Source: Corbicula japonica
Taxonomy: Eukaryota; Mollusca; Bivalvia; Venerida; Cyrenidae
Assembly: GCA_038501625.1 (NCBI GenBank)
Contig: JAZAYU010001088.1
Coordinates: 1-64,000 of the forward strand
Direction of reading: 5' to 3'
DNA: 64,000 nucleotides
A model generated the notes under the pieces. That model saw nothing but the letters and a program-made list of their open reading frames with translations. It had not been told where the DNA came from and did no database searches. The position numbers and the translations under genes are program-made. Numbering within the stretch: position 1 is the stretch's first letter; each line of letters opens with the position of its first letter. Shown one piece after another: positions 45,707 through 57,129 of the stretch.

Positions 45707-46825
45707 TTAAGAACTTGTTAACGGCAACTGTTCAATTGGTTTTTCCACAAGGAGATACGCAACTATTTTCACAGTTTTTCCATAATCATCGTCTTTGAAA
45801 TTGAGATCTGCAAATAGTTCTGACATTTTTCTGAAGGTTGTAATGCCCAGTTCTGTCTGTTTTGATGTAAAACGTTCGTTGAGCTCACAGCTTCTCACAA
45901 ATCTTTCACTTTTTCCTACAGTTAGCCATATGCGAGCATCCACCATACAAGTCCACCCATTGCTTTCATCTGGAAAGATACAGCGAGGAAAAACAATAAT
46001 AATAATAATCTTCCGAACGTCCCATCGAGAATCATTATTTTCTTGAATGTTAGTTATCAACTGGAATTTAACGTTCCATACTGAAACTTCCTTACTCAGT
46101 GGCTTTTGAAAGGACAAATCTAATATATTTGCAATAGTATGCCCAAGCGTGATTCCAGTCGAATTTTCAAGACCTGTTAAAGTCTCTGTCCCAACAAGAT
46201 GTTAGACATTTTCATCAGCAATTTTATATATTTTGTGTGTACACCCCTAAGGTGCGCAGACATATCATTTTGATACTTGACCAGTGTATCTTTGTCCATA
46301 TGTTTTACATCTTCCTCTTCTAATTCTACTTCAGAATGTAGACACATACGTTTTATGCATAATTCGCTGATTCATGCAATGTTGTAATTATGACCGATTG
46401 AGTAACATCTTAAGATTTTGCCTTTATCCATTTGTAAAGGGTTGCTTTTCAAATACTTCACCAAATATTCTCCACACCTCTTCTTAAACGAGGAAACCTG
46501 ATATTCGTCAGCCAGTGGCAGTACAACTAACACATTTTCTCTGACGATGTCTTTCAATGAAGTTGGGTACATGCACTTCAAAAACTCATGAAAATATGCA
46601 TATTTCACCTTTTCATCAAACTTCTTCTCTGGCAACGAAATTTCTTCTTGTTTTTTTCTTTGAAAGACGAACATCGTCTCGAAAACTGGTGACACCATGG
46701 CAAGCACATTTAGCAGCATTTAGACGTTTCCTTTCAACTACAAACGTCATATCCTCTCTCCATGTCTTCTTGATGAAATCGATGGTATTTTCATCAACAT
46801 CCGCCATAATATCCAGAATATCCAC
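45707..46825 (-). pseudogene. BTB/POZ-BACK family pseudogene (BTB-4)
   Basis: Three minus-strand frames cover the whole family protein. 46825-46710 gives the start (NTIDFIKKTWREDMTFVVERKRL). 46719-46372 gives the BTB core (NVLAMVSPVFETMF, LPLADEYQV) and part of the BACK-like region. 46117-45707 gives the C-terminal region (KEVSVWNVKFQLI, KTVKIVAYLLVEKP, ending TSS). Lesions: a frameshift at AAK/NVLA near 46715 where two T are lost relative to the paralogue, disturbed sequence at MFSSSFKEK, an insertion of ~7 codons in the KFEDFHEF region, a stop after GHNYNIA at 46372, and further shifts at 46120-46370. An AATAATAATAAT run replaces the YVAV region (about 45995-46010). It is 25 kb from the other copies, so the family is dispersed as well as tandem. 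Confidence 0.88.
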
Positions 46826-46878
46826 TTTCGATTTTGACTCCTACTTATCGTTATCAATAAATAAACGACTGTTGTTAA

Positions 46879-46905
46879 CCTCTGATTGGTTGTTGTATGA
46901 GGTCA
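46879..46905 (-). promoter_or_regulatory. degenerate CCAAT/CRE block upstream of BTB-4
   Basis: AACCAATCAGAGG (CCAAT box intact) and TGACCTCA in place of the CRE, with the same spacing as upstream of BTB-2 and BTB-3. Retention upstream of a dead copy shows that promoter and gene were duplicated together. Confidence 0.5.
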
Positions 46906-46989
46906 CACTTTCTGTCCGTATCTATTCATCTGCTTATCAGCTAGGCCCATTGCTTATCAAGATAGTTCTAATAAAAAAGGTAACCTGAT

Positions 46990-47499
46990 ATGGTTTTAGG
47001 TAAATATATTGTGTTTGTGATGCAAAATTTAACCACTAATCATACGCTCCTGCATCAAAAAGACCCCCGACCTAAGATTAATGTGAAATTAAGGATTCCC
47101 CCTCTGAGTCCTCCGACGAAAAGGAATGTCAACAGGTCGCAACAGGAACAGCGGACTATAACAATTTAAATACATCCTCATGCCAGCAGGAAGATTCTAC
47201 TATTAAATCCCAAAGTGCCCCCCAAACAATTGGGGACAATCGACAAAGAAAACAAAGACAACCCAAACAAAACAAGACGAGACGAGACGGTCAAATCCTA
47301 GGACAATCTTCAATCATTACTTTGTGACGCACGAGGAAAACAAGACAAGCACACCAAACAAGCAACGGAATGGATCGGTGAATAGGTAACCACCTACGCC
47401 GACTGAACTGCTACAGGAAATAAGTAAAAAAAACCAAAAAGGGAAAGTAAAACGTTTTGAACAAAAATAAACAAATATGATGACGATCTCCAAAAAGTA
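46990..47499. other. no recognisable gene
   Basis: Less AT-rich than its surroundings, with CCCC-containing and AACAAAAC-rich stretches. No frame longer than about 60 codons and no domain. Confidence 0.45.
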
Positions 47500-48350
47500 A
47501 GACATGATTTCGATTGACTTGAAGATGATTGATGACTACATAAGTGTTTTTTATGATTTGATGAAGTTTGATGATAATGTAAGTGTATATGATTCGATAA
47601 TAATTAACGACTTGATTTATGATAACATAAGTGTCATATTATGACATGATGATAATTGATAACCAAAAATGTGTATATGATCTGGTGATGATTGATGATA
47701 ATACAATATTAAATATGCTTGATGATAATATAAGTGTAAATGATTTGATGATGATTGATGATAATATAAGTGTATATGATTTGATCATGATTGTTGATGA
47801 GATAAGTGTATATGATATGATGATGATTGATGATAATATAAGTGTATATGATTTGATGATGATTGGTGTATATGATTTGAAGTGTATATGAATTGATGAT
47901 GATTGATGATAATATAAGGTTTGGTGATGATTGGTGCATATGATTGGATGAGTATATTGTTTAATGATTGATGTTAATATAAGTGTATACGATTTTATGA
48001 TGATTGACGATAATATAAGTGTATATGATTTGATGATGATTGGTGATAATATAAGTGTATATAATTTGATGTGTATATGATTTGATGATGATTGATGATA
48101 ATATAAGTGTTTACCATTTGATGATGATTGATTATAGTATAAGTGTATATGAGCTCATGATGACTGATGATTATGTAAGTGTATATGATTTGATGATGAT
48201 TGATGATAATATAAGTATTTATGTTTTGATTATGATTGATGATAATATAAGTATATATGATTTGATGATATTTGATGATGTTTGATGACCATTTTAAGAT
48301 TTTAAGACTTGATGATGACTTATGACTATATTAAATGATTATCGATAACT
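47500..48350 (+). repeat. minisatellite, ~34-37 bp unit built on TGATGATTGATGATAATATAAG
   Basis: About 20 degenerate units alternating TGATGATTGATGATAATA and TAAGTGTATATGATT. The unit is a mixture of a GAT triplet run and a constant TAAGTGTATATGATT block. Frames at 47631-47891, 47709-47939 and 48082-48285 are by-products of its period. Confidence 0.92.
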
Positions 48351-49076
48351 ATATAAGTTTTATATGATTTGATGTTGATTGATGAAAATGTGTTGTTTTT
48401 TTCCACAAACTGTTGATGTTATTTTTTGTTGTTGTTTGCCATGTGGACTTAGTCAAAATTCTTTTAAGATTTAAACATAACGACATGCATTTTTTTCCAC
48501 AAAATTTCCACTTTATTGCTTTGCAGTTTTGTCTTTTTCGTTTTAATGTATTTTTCTCACAAAGTTTCCACACTATTTTTCTTGGCAGATTTTTCCTTTT
48601 TTTCTTTTCAAATACGAGTATAACAAAATGTATGAGATTATTTTCCCGATTTGGTCAAAATTGTTTTTCCGTTTCAAACAAACCGAAAACCAATACATGC
48701 CGTTATTTATGAATGATTAAAATACAAACCATTAAATTTGTACCACAATTGAAGTGTATCAATACTTTTTTGGTTGTTTTTCCCGATTTTATTTGTAATA
48801 ACATTAATTTAGTTGTCCAGCCTTTATGTGATTTTGCACTAAATATTCTGTCATATCGTATCAAAAGATGTTTACATAACATGATAATGCTGTCAAGACA
48901 AGTTATGTGCACGACGTTTCTGTGTTTTGGAGAACAATACACAATATATTGGTTAATTCCGTGCAATAAAGGTTTTGAAAAGTTAATACTCGAGCTTTCG
49001 AATTGTTTTGCTGACCAGTCATACTTTCAATTATTTTTGATGTTTCCGTATTTTTTAAAAATTGCTTAACCTAAAC
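48351..49076. other. 5' flank of LINE, no gene recognised
   Basis: T-rich. The 118 aa frame at 48713-49069 shows no ORF1-type motif (no RRM-like or zinc-knuckle sequence), so I do not claim a LINE ORF1. Confidence 0.4.
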
Positions 49077-52000
49077 ATGTCTACATATAATACCACTACA
49101 CTCCATCTTGTTTCGTTGAATACACAAGGTTTGAGGGATAAATCAAAAAGAGGTAGACTTATTCAATGGCTTTTGCAACAAAATGCAAATGTTGTCTTTC
49201 TCCAAGAAACTCACTTTACAATAGATTTAGAAAACTGCATTAATCAAGATTTTTGTGAGTGGAATTTATTTAATTCTTTTGGTGAAAGTAATAGTAAAGG
49301 ATGCTCTATTCTTGTTATGAAAAATTTACCATTTAAATTTCTAGATTTCATAAATGACGTATCGGGTAGATACGTTTTTCTTAATATTGAAACCAATGAA
49401 ATTTATACTGTTTTTTGAATATATATGCTCCAAATGATAAAAAAGTTACGAATGTATTTTTATGACAACATTTCTGACCTTTTGATTGAAAAATCACAGG
49501 GTATTAAAATTATTGGCGGAGACTTTAATGACATTTTAAATACAGATGATAGAATAAGCTTTCAACCAGTAAAGAGTATTTCTGAAAACATAACAAAAAT
49601 GATGAAACGCATAATCTTATAGATATTTGGAAAGTTCTTAAAAAAAACATTAAACAATTTACTTGGCGTAGAAAAGCTAGCATAGAAAAAAGTAGAATCG
49701 ATTTTTGGCTTATAGATGAAAACTTATTACCTTCTATTCTCTCCTCAGATATAAGACCAGCTATTATCAAAAGCACGGACCATCTTGCAATTTCTTTAAA
49801 AATTAAACCATGTTCGAAAAGAGGCTCAGGGTTTTGGAAACTTAATAATTCGTACTTGAACGATGTAGAATATATATCAATAATTTCAAATATTGTTGAC
49901 TCAACTGAAGCTGAAGGTATAAACGAATATCAGCAAAAATGGGATCTTTGTAAATGTAAAATTAGAGAACTTTCTATAAAATATGCTAAATTAAAAGCGA
50001 GAGATAGACAAAATAGATTACAGTGGTTAGAAAATAGACTAAATATTCTTTACAATAATAAAACTACAACATCAAACGATAATGCAGAAATAGCCCATTT
50101 AGAAAGCGAAATAGAAGAAATTTATAATTTTAAAATGAAAGGTGCCAAAATCCGATATCGAATACAATTTCTAGAGGAAAGTTAAAAATTCTAGACAAAA
50201 CAGGAAAGTTCTGAGTTCACTTTAAATAAATGAAAAACAAATTACAGATATTCAAAATATTTTAAAAGAAGAAGTTATTTACTTCGAAATCTTATACCGC
50301 TCAGTAAACGAGTCAAACCCACGCGAATATCTTGATACTATACAATTAGAAAATGTTTTAAGTTCGGAAGCAGCCGACCACTGTGAAGGTTTAATCACTG
50401 TTGAAGAATGTTTTAATGCTATCCGCGAAATGAAGTTAAATAAAAGTCCGGTCTCGACCATGTCGACGGCTTAACATTAGAATTTTATCTTAAATTTTGG
50501 AATAAAATCGGTCAATTGGTTACCCAGAGTTTAAATGAGACACTTATCTTTTACACATAAACAGGGGGACCCTGAAAACGTAGACATTGGAGACCGATCT
50601 CACTTTTAAATATAGACTATAAAATTGCAGCCAAAGTTTTAGCGAAGCGACTTCGGAATGTACTGCCTAGAATAATTAGTATGGATCAGCAAGGGTTTAT
50701 TAAAAATAGGTTTATTGGTTATAACATTAGACAAATCCAAGACATAATTGAATACACTGATATGCAAAGTTTAGATGGGGCAATTTTATTTCTTGATTTT
50801 AAGAAGGTTTTTGATACTGTGTAATGGCATTTTATGATAGCAGTTCTAGAAATATTCGGTATTAAACAAATTTTCATAAAATGGTCTTAGACATTTTATA
50901 GTAATATTACGGCGTGTGTTTTAAACAACGGCTGGAAATCTAATTTCTTCATGTTGTCACGTGGTATAAGACAAGGTTGTCCGTTATCCGCCCTTTTATT
51001 CATCATAATAGCGGAAGTCATGGCAACGAAAATCAGATCTAGTGAAGATATTGAAGGCATATCAGTTAAACATATTAACAATAGAAGCAAGATTAACATT
51101 AAAATTTCTCAACTTGCTGACGATACAACCTTATTTTTAAAAAGTGACGATGAAATAAAGGCCGCTCTTAATATTATTAGATCGTTTGGTACTTATTCTG
51201 GTCTTGAATTAAATATAAATAAAACTGAAGGGTTGTGGATAGGAAACTCAAAGAACAAAAAACAAAATAGCAATGGAATTTCTTTCAAAAATCAGGTCAA
51301 ATCTCTCGGGGTATATTTGGAATTGATAATAAAACCTGTGAATAATTAAATTGGAAAAATAAATAAGATATGTGCCAATACCTTTTAAATAAATGGAAGA
51401 CGAGAAATTTAACTTTCTATGGCAAAATAATGAAAATAAAATCGTTAATCCTCCCATAATTGACATATTTACTTCAGTCGCTATATCTCCCTAAAGCAAT
51501 AGCAGATACAGCTAACAGAATGCTCTTTAAATTCCTTTGGAATGACAATAATGAGAAAATCAAAAGAAATACCTTAATAGGGAAGAAACTAAAAGGTGGG
51601 CTTGAAATGATCGACATCGACGCCTTTGCAAAATCTTTAAAATTGAAATGGTTAAATCTTTGAAGGATAATAACAATATTAAAGCTAACTGGAAGGTCAT
51701 ACCGGAATTTTACTTAAATCACTATGGAAAGGACTTATTTTTGATATGAATTTGGACTCTTTTAAATCTCTTCCCACTGTATGTTATCCTATTCCAGACT
51801 TCTATAAAAGCATCATAGAAGCTTGGACAGAAATATCAAATAAAAGAATAAGTAATCGATTGAAAAGTTTCGCAGATGTTAGAAAACAAATTATATGGGG
51901 AAATAGATTTATTAAATTTAAAGGAAAATGTCTTATATTCAATACTTGGATAAATTCAGGTTTTATTTTTGTTAACGATATCATAAACGAAAACGGGGAA

Positions 52001-52664
52001 ATTCATCATACTTTTATATTTAATAAACTGAAAAGCAAATTGAACTGGATATCCGAAATAAACATATTTAGAAACTCTTTACCAACAACTTGGAAAAAAT
52101 CGCTGAAATCGGTAGCATGAAAGAAAACTGCTGTGAATACAAAATTTTGCATTAAAATACAAAATAAAGATTTACATAGTATTATTTCAAAACAGTTATA
52201 AGACATTGTTATTGAAAATAAAATTCAAAAACCATACCTACGATCTTACTGGGAAACTGCTTTTAATCATAAAATTGAATGGCAGTCCTTCTACTTTATT
52301 TTAAATAAAATAATTGTCGACAATAGAGTAAAGCAATGCAAATTCAAACTCATTCATAAAATCATCCCAACAATTGAAAACCTATTTACTTGGAAAATAT
52401 TAGACTCGCCTTTGTGCAAACACTGTCTTCAGTACGAGGATATATCCCACTTTTTCTTAGAATGTAGTTATTTGGATATTTTCTGGAGAAAACTAGGAAA
52501 AGTTTTTGAAAATTGTTGTTTTTCGGAAACAGTTGAAGACCTTGGAAAATATTATTATAGGCTATAAAATACAATATAAGGAATATAATGGCGTAAATAT
52601 CATTCTTAATCATATTTGTTTTAGTATTTACAAATCTTATATTATAAGCGATAGACGAACAAAG

Positions 52665-52665
<1 letters not shown>
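49077..52665 (+). pseudogene. LINE ORF2 (L1/Tx1-like), near full length but decayed
   Basis: From ATG 49077: endonuclease N-terminus (SLNTQGLRDKSKRGRL, then VVFLQETHF with the catalytic Glu), GGDFNDIL (about 49516), SRIDFWLIDENL (about 49695), STDHLAISLK (about 49775, catalytic His), GSGFWKLNNSYL. Reverse transcriptase: FLDFKKVFDTV (motif A, about 50790, with a stop right after), RGIRQGCPLSALLF (motif B, about 50960), ISQLADDTTLFLK (motif C, about 51105), FLWNDNNEKIKR (about 51530). The C-terminus has CKHC and HFFLEC (about 52415-52465), the zinc-finger-like end of this family. At least six frame changes or stops make it inactive. The 3' end runs into a (TA)n repeat. It encodes the enzyme that nicks target DNA and copies its own RNA there. 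Confidence 0.9.

Positions 52666-52666
<1 letters not shown>

Positions 52667-52717
<51 letters not shown>
52667..52717. repeat. (TA)n microsatellite followed by T12
   Basis: About 25 TA dinucleotides directly after the LINE 3' end, possibly grown from its 3' tail. Confidence 0.95.
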
Positions 52718-52720
<3 letters not shown>

Positions 52721-52734
52721 TTTTCTGTAAAATT

Positions 52735-54737
52735 CGCTGTTTTCAGTCATTTATAAGTTTTGTTTAGTGGCACAATTAATATTAACCACAACTAAGAAAT
52801 TTTGCTACTTTATTGACACAGTTTTTTTAACAGGAACTACCCTAATGGCAAAGGATGCCACTCTCAAGAGCGTTGTTATGTATAACGGTTGGCTCCCAGT
52901 TAGTTAATACGTATTTTTGACCATAAATAGTTATAGAAATAACAAATGTATTTATTACCACCATAGCGACAAAAACAGTTTCGCTTAACCCGGTTATTAA
53001 GAGGCTTTGGGGGTTAGTTCTTAGTTGATTCAATCGGGATAGAAAGAAATTAGGCTATTTCGAGAGATAATTAAGATTAATTTATCTTGTCAGTAGGGCT
53101 GGATATATCGTTTCATAAAGAACAGATTGCGGAAATGAGACGGAAAATGCAAAAACGCATAAACCAAGAAGTATTAAGATTGACACAACATTGTTTTTAC
53201 ACACTATTTTTAATGTTGTGTTATTTGAATTCATCCCTGATAGGATGTTATTTAACGATATATTAAGATTGAAATTCGGTAAACTATATCATTATCCACT
53301 CATCATTTATCGTTATCCATTGACTTATTTTTCTAGGTGAATCCCCGTTATCCAAATTGTTTTAGGTACCCAATATCAGATAAGTTTATTGAAGAAAAAT
53401 ACTCATTCTTCTGGCTGAAGTTAGACGTTTTAAATGTCGATGTTTCGGGCTTTGATTACAGCATTTTCATGTATTAAAAACAGTTTTGATATTTTTGTAA
53501 TAAACGTTATATTTATTTTTTCTGTAGAAATCAGAAATCTTGTGAAATCACCTCCCTGTTGTTTATTTTACATCATATGACGGCCATTTCCAAAGGTATG
53601 GTTATCAGAGAAAGGATATGACATCCCTTGATTGTTATCTATCGCAAAATATTATAAGATCACAATAACATGAAATTCATGCAATAACTTATTAAACCTC
53701 TACATGCTCCTGGGTGTTCTGCGGGCCTCCATTATCAGGGTACCTACCGTGGATATGGGATGGAAAAATAGTACTTTTATAGCGCAAACTTTCAATTAGC
53801 AGCGTTTACATTCTATAAAACCTGTAACATCGCCGATCTTGGTCGATCTATAATTTTCACGAGAAAGTGCAGAAATGTGAGCCTAACCAACAAAAATGAT
53901 GTCGACCAAGTCACCCAGCAAGCACAGGTATATCGGGCCGATATAGGCTAGCTGATATCAGTTTATGTTATTGGTCCGATATATTCCCGATATAAGCATC
54001 CAACTGTATAATGCAATTATATTGTGAAAATATGCTCTGTTCTATATTTTATTGATATTAGCCATATTTTCCGTCAAATTTTAGCGTCAATTTCTCATAC
54101 TAATTCTCATTTTAAAAAGTCGGATCTTTCAATATCGGCCCAATTGCGGTGTGATATACGAACGTACATCCAAAGATCGACAACTCTGCGGGGAGGGTTT
54201 TAGAAACATAAATGAAGCAGACACGTTGGAAACCGGTAATTTTATGTTCTATATTTATTTTTAAAACTCGATCTGGTAAAAAATTTAATATTGTGAAATT
54301 ATTCCGACAAAAATTTTTTAACTTTTAATTAATTAGTTTATTTTCTTCATTCACTTCCGGACTAGCTGCGACGAAAATACGAAATTGAAAATCGCAATAC
54401 TTTCAGTGATATACTGGGTAATTGCCAGTAAGCTTTGAAATTTTACTAAATCATTTATTGTAGTTCCTATTTTGAGTCATTTTTCTTTCCGTTTTATTAT
54501 GTCACTTTTGCAGTAAATGTGCAGGCACATCAGTTTACAATTGTCACAATTTTTCGCGACTTTTTTTCTATGCAGAATCAAAATAGGATTAGATCTAGAT
54601 AAAGTTAATTAAACGATTAAAGATTTTAGATGAGCCAAGTAAAAAGATCACATTTTATCTGATTTTATTACCTGATACATTATATAAATGTAATTTGGTA
54701 TTTCTTACTGTTTTCTGAATTCTTAAAACGTCCACGT
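52735..54737. other. no recognisable gene
   Basis: AT-rich. A GATAT-rich stretch at 53930-53995 (GGGCCGATATAGG, TCCGATATATTCCCGATATAA) has local inverted symmetry. No coding signal. Confidence 0.5.
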
Positions 54738-54897
54738 TCGCGAACTGTTGACTGGTAAATAGTTTTGACTGTTTCCCTCGCATGCTCTGACGTCATAGAG
54801 GATCCCCCCCCCTTTGAGCGGGCGGTCTCTTGATCGAACTGTTGACCGGTCAATAGTTTCGACTGTTTCACTCGGGTGCTCGAAAGTCATAGAGGAT
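54738..54897 (+). repeat. 98 bp-spaced direct repeat with TTGACCGGTCAA palindrome
   Basis: GAACTGTTGACTGGTAAATAG (54739) and GAACTGTTGACCGGTCAATAG (54836) each lead to TTTCGACTGTTTC-type sequence and a CATAGAGGAT block. The second copy holds the 12 bp palindrome TTGACCGGTCAA. Confidence 0.75.
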
Positions 54898-54928
54898 TAC
54901 CCCTTGAATTAATTGATCAGGTAATAAA

Positions 54929-55101
54929 ACAGTTATTTCATATGTGATCTGAGAACAGTCAAACAGTTGTCCCTCGGTTTCGGGGATAGTGTTTTGAACT
55001 GTTGCCCACGGCCTACGGCCTCGGCCAACAGTTCAAAGCGCTATCCCCTCCACCTCGGTCCAACAGATTGACTGTTCCCAAATCACATATGAAATAACTG
55101 T
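54929..55101. repeat. 173 bp inverted repeat with GC-rich tip
   Basis: ACAGTTATTTCATATGTGAT at the left and its complement at the right are exact. Inner parts (GAACAGTCAAACAGTTG, CGGGGATAG, TTGAACTGTTG) are imperfect but paired. The tip is CGGCCTACGGCC near 55015. Weaker pairing extends to about 54922-55107. Confidence 0.88.
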
Positions 55102-55410
55102 ATAATAGATAATAGAAAATGTGGATATAGCTCGATCAGCTGTTCTTTTTCTTTTGTTTTGTAACTCCACATATCCTTTCTATTTGAGGTTGATCCATGT
55201 TGAATGGGTCTTGAGAGCTCTTTAACTAAGTTGTATGAGCTTGTTTCGCAATCAAGAAAAAAGAATTCAGTATAAACTACATACACATGACAGTGTGCAT
55301 GTGTGTGTAATTTACTAATTCTCATCAAAAATGTTTTAACGGAATCAATCTTTAACATTTTGAGTTACATGTAAATGAATTCAAAATCTTCATGTCTTAT
55401 GTACTTACAG

Positions 55411-55577
55411 GTAACATATCTCTCCATGTATGGTGGCCACAACTTAAAGCAAATGGTGAGGCGACTACTGAAAGAAACCGTAAGCAGCAGATTGGCGGAG
55501 AAGTATAACTCCCTGGTGAAAAAGGGGAAACTGGCGTTTGGTTCCCTAAAACTTACCTCTGTTCTTTACAAATTACA
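55411..55577 (+). CDS. internal exon of a DUF4806-like protein
   Basis: The exon is bounded by a TTACAG acceptor (ending 55410) and a perfect CAG-type donor, CA|GTAAGT (55578-55583). It encodes ~55 residues: VTYLSMYGGHNLKQMVRR, then LLKETVSSRLAEKYNSL, then KKGKLAFGSLKLTSVLY. The pattern GG-x-x-x-K-x-x-V-R-R-x-L-K, then a Y-N/W element and K-x-x-F-x-x-L-K-L, resembles DUF4806, found at the C-terminus of many uncharacterised invertebrate proteins, some transposon-linked. Function unknown. Upstream exons are not identified. Splice phase: the exon leaves two bases of a codon, which does not fit the good frame of the next exon (see the following entry). Confidence 0.6.
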
Positions 55578-55862
55578 GTAAGTAAAAATTATCATAATTT
55601 TGCAAACAAAGGGGAACACACTTGCCTACTCTTTCTTTTCACCTTTGATTTTATTTGCTCCAATGTATAAAATGCAAATACCATTTGATTCAGTTCTTGT
55701 CAATAATCATGTGTAAACATTATAAGCTACATAAAATTATATAAGTAGGAATTTTTATTTGTAAAAGAAATTGGAATAAAGTTGCTTACCGCATGTTAAG
55801 TGTCAAGAGCTGTACATTTGTCCTGATCTTATAATCTTTTTACTTTAACACAATGTGTGCAG

Positions 55863-56030
55863 AAGAATAATGCAACAAAATGTGCATGTGTGAAGGAGTT
55901 TGAGGATGTTGTGAAAGAACGGCTAAGGGGTGCTAAGGACAGAGACGAGGGAAGAAAAAAGAGATTTTCTGGGGCCACCAGTACCAGTGATACTGAAACA
56001 CCACCATTAAGTGAAACTGAAGAGAACTGA
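55863..56030 (+). CDS. probable last exon of the DUF4806-like gene
   Basis: After a TGTGTGCAG acceptor (55854-55862) a frame opens at the first base and gives 55 residues: KNNATKCACVKEFEDVVKER, then LRGAKDRDEGRKKRF, then an acidic Ser/Thr-rich tail ending ETEEN at TGA 56028-56030. The charged, non-repeat composition and position suggest real coding sequence. Joined to the preceding exon at the consensus sites, however, the reading phase is off by one and translation would stop at the third codon. So an alternative splice site, an unseen exon, an indel, or a dead gene must be considered. Confidence 0.5.
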   Translation, partial: KNNATKCACVKEFEDVVKERLRGAKDRDEGRKKRFSGATSTSDTETPPLSETEEN

Positions 56031-56212
56031 AGTGTTGTAAATGATACTGTTGTCTAGTAATCTGTTTTGATGCATCATTGTGTTGAGCACCTTTTATTTT
56101 GATCTAGTTTTTGTAAACAGGAAACTCATTTGGCATAAAAAGTCACTACTTTAACTCAGTGAAACATGTATTCTGTGTTAGCAACAGAAATGTGAAAAAT
56201 TTAAGATTTTCA

Positions 56213-56218
56213 AATAAA
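56213..56218 (+). promoter_or_regulatory. AATAAA polyadenylation signal
   Basis: AATAAA lies 183 bases after the stop at 56030, in an AT-rich 3' UTR-like stretch. It supports 55863-56030 as a terminal exon. Confidence 0.55.
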
Positions 56219-56239
56219 GTTAACATATATTTTGAAAAG

Positions 56240-56749
56240 GTGGTTAAAGAATCACAGTTTTGTTAAATCGTTTTTTAAAGATCCATAGAGTGACATATTA
56301 TTTAGTAAATTAGAGTAAGCAAAGAAACCTTAGAACAGTCCGTCACTGCTTAATTTCTGTCAAATAATCATTACATGTCAAATCATATGACTGACACCTG
56401 TTTAATTAGTTTCAGCAATCAGATGCGTCATTTCATTGTGTATGCTTTTGTCTGTTACTTACCAACAGTAATCATATACCTTAATACATGGTTCCTTTTT
56501 CCTGTCGCTCTCTTGATAAGGGTTTCTGTATGTGCAAACGGACTCAATTCATTCCTTAAATTGTACTTTGGTAATACATTTACCAAAGTATTATGATATG
56601 GACTAATATGTTGTATCATTTCTTTGCATCCACTTGTGATGTGTATTGTATTTTGTAATTTTTGTATTTTGTTTTTTGCTTATTTGTATGGAAATACTCA
56701 TCTTTATGGTGGACAAGTCAAATCAATCTACCTGAAGTACATGTTACAC
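56240..56749. other. no recognisable gene
   Basis: AT-rich. The 73 aa frame at 56375-56596 is hydrophobic with no domain. Confidence 0.45.
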
Positions 56750-56753
56750 TTAA

Positions 56754-56954
56754 AGGGACTGGCCCGCACATTCAGGCAAAAAAATTGGGTAGCAGTTGGA
56801 AAATACCGGTAGCAAAAAATTATTTTTTCTGATGATTTTCCAAGATATTTTATATGTCGATTACTTAGTTTCTCTTTATAAATACAACAGCTATTTCTAT
56901 GTTTATCAAAATTTTCCTTTTTTCTACCCGCTTACAATTTGTGGGCCACTCCCT
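56754..56954. mobile_element. 201 bp TTAA-type MITE
   Basis: Terminal inverted repeats AGGGACTGGCCCGCACA and (complement of the right end) AGGGAGTGGCCCACAAA, flanked by TTAA at 56750-56753 and 56955-56958. The interior is AT-rich with no coding capacity. Same target type as the MITE at 11515-12093, but a different family by TIR sequence. Confidence 0.85.
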
Positions 56955-57129
56955 TTAAATGTTTTTTAAAGTTAAGTTTACAACAGCATTGGTTTACCTG
57001 TATCGATCAACTTATTACACTTTTATGTTATTTAAAAGTAAGTCAAAAAAACAAACTTTAGTGGCTTTTAATTTTACCTTCATAGTAAACTTGTAACCCT
57101 TTCATGTTTGTTTAAGTCAAGTTTAAAAG

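Noticed and set aside
47631..48285. ORFs with IDDNISVYDLMM repeats
   Set aside because: Product of the minisatellite period; frames open on both strands alike.
48713..49069. 118-codon frame as the LINE ORF1
   Set aside because: No coiled coil, RRM-like or zinc-knuckle motif, and an antisense frame of similar length exists.
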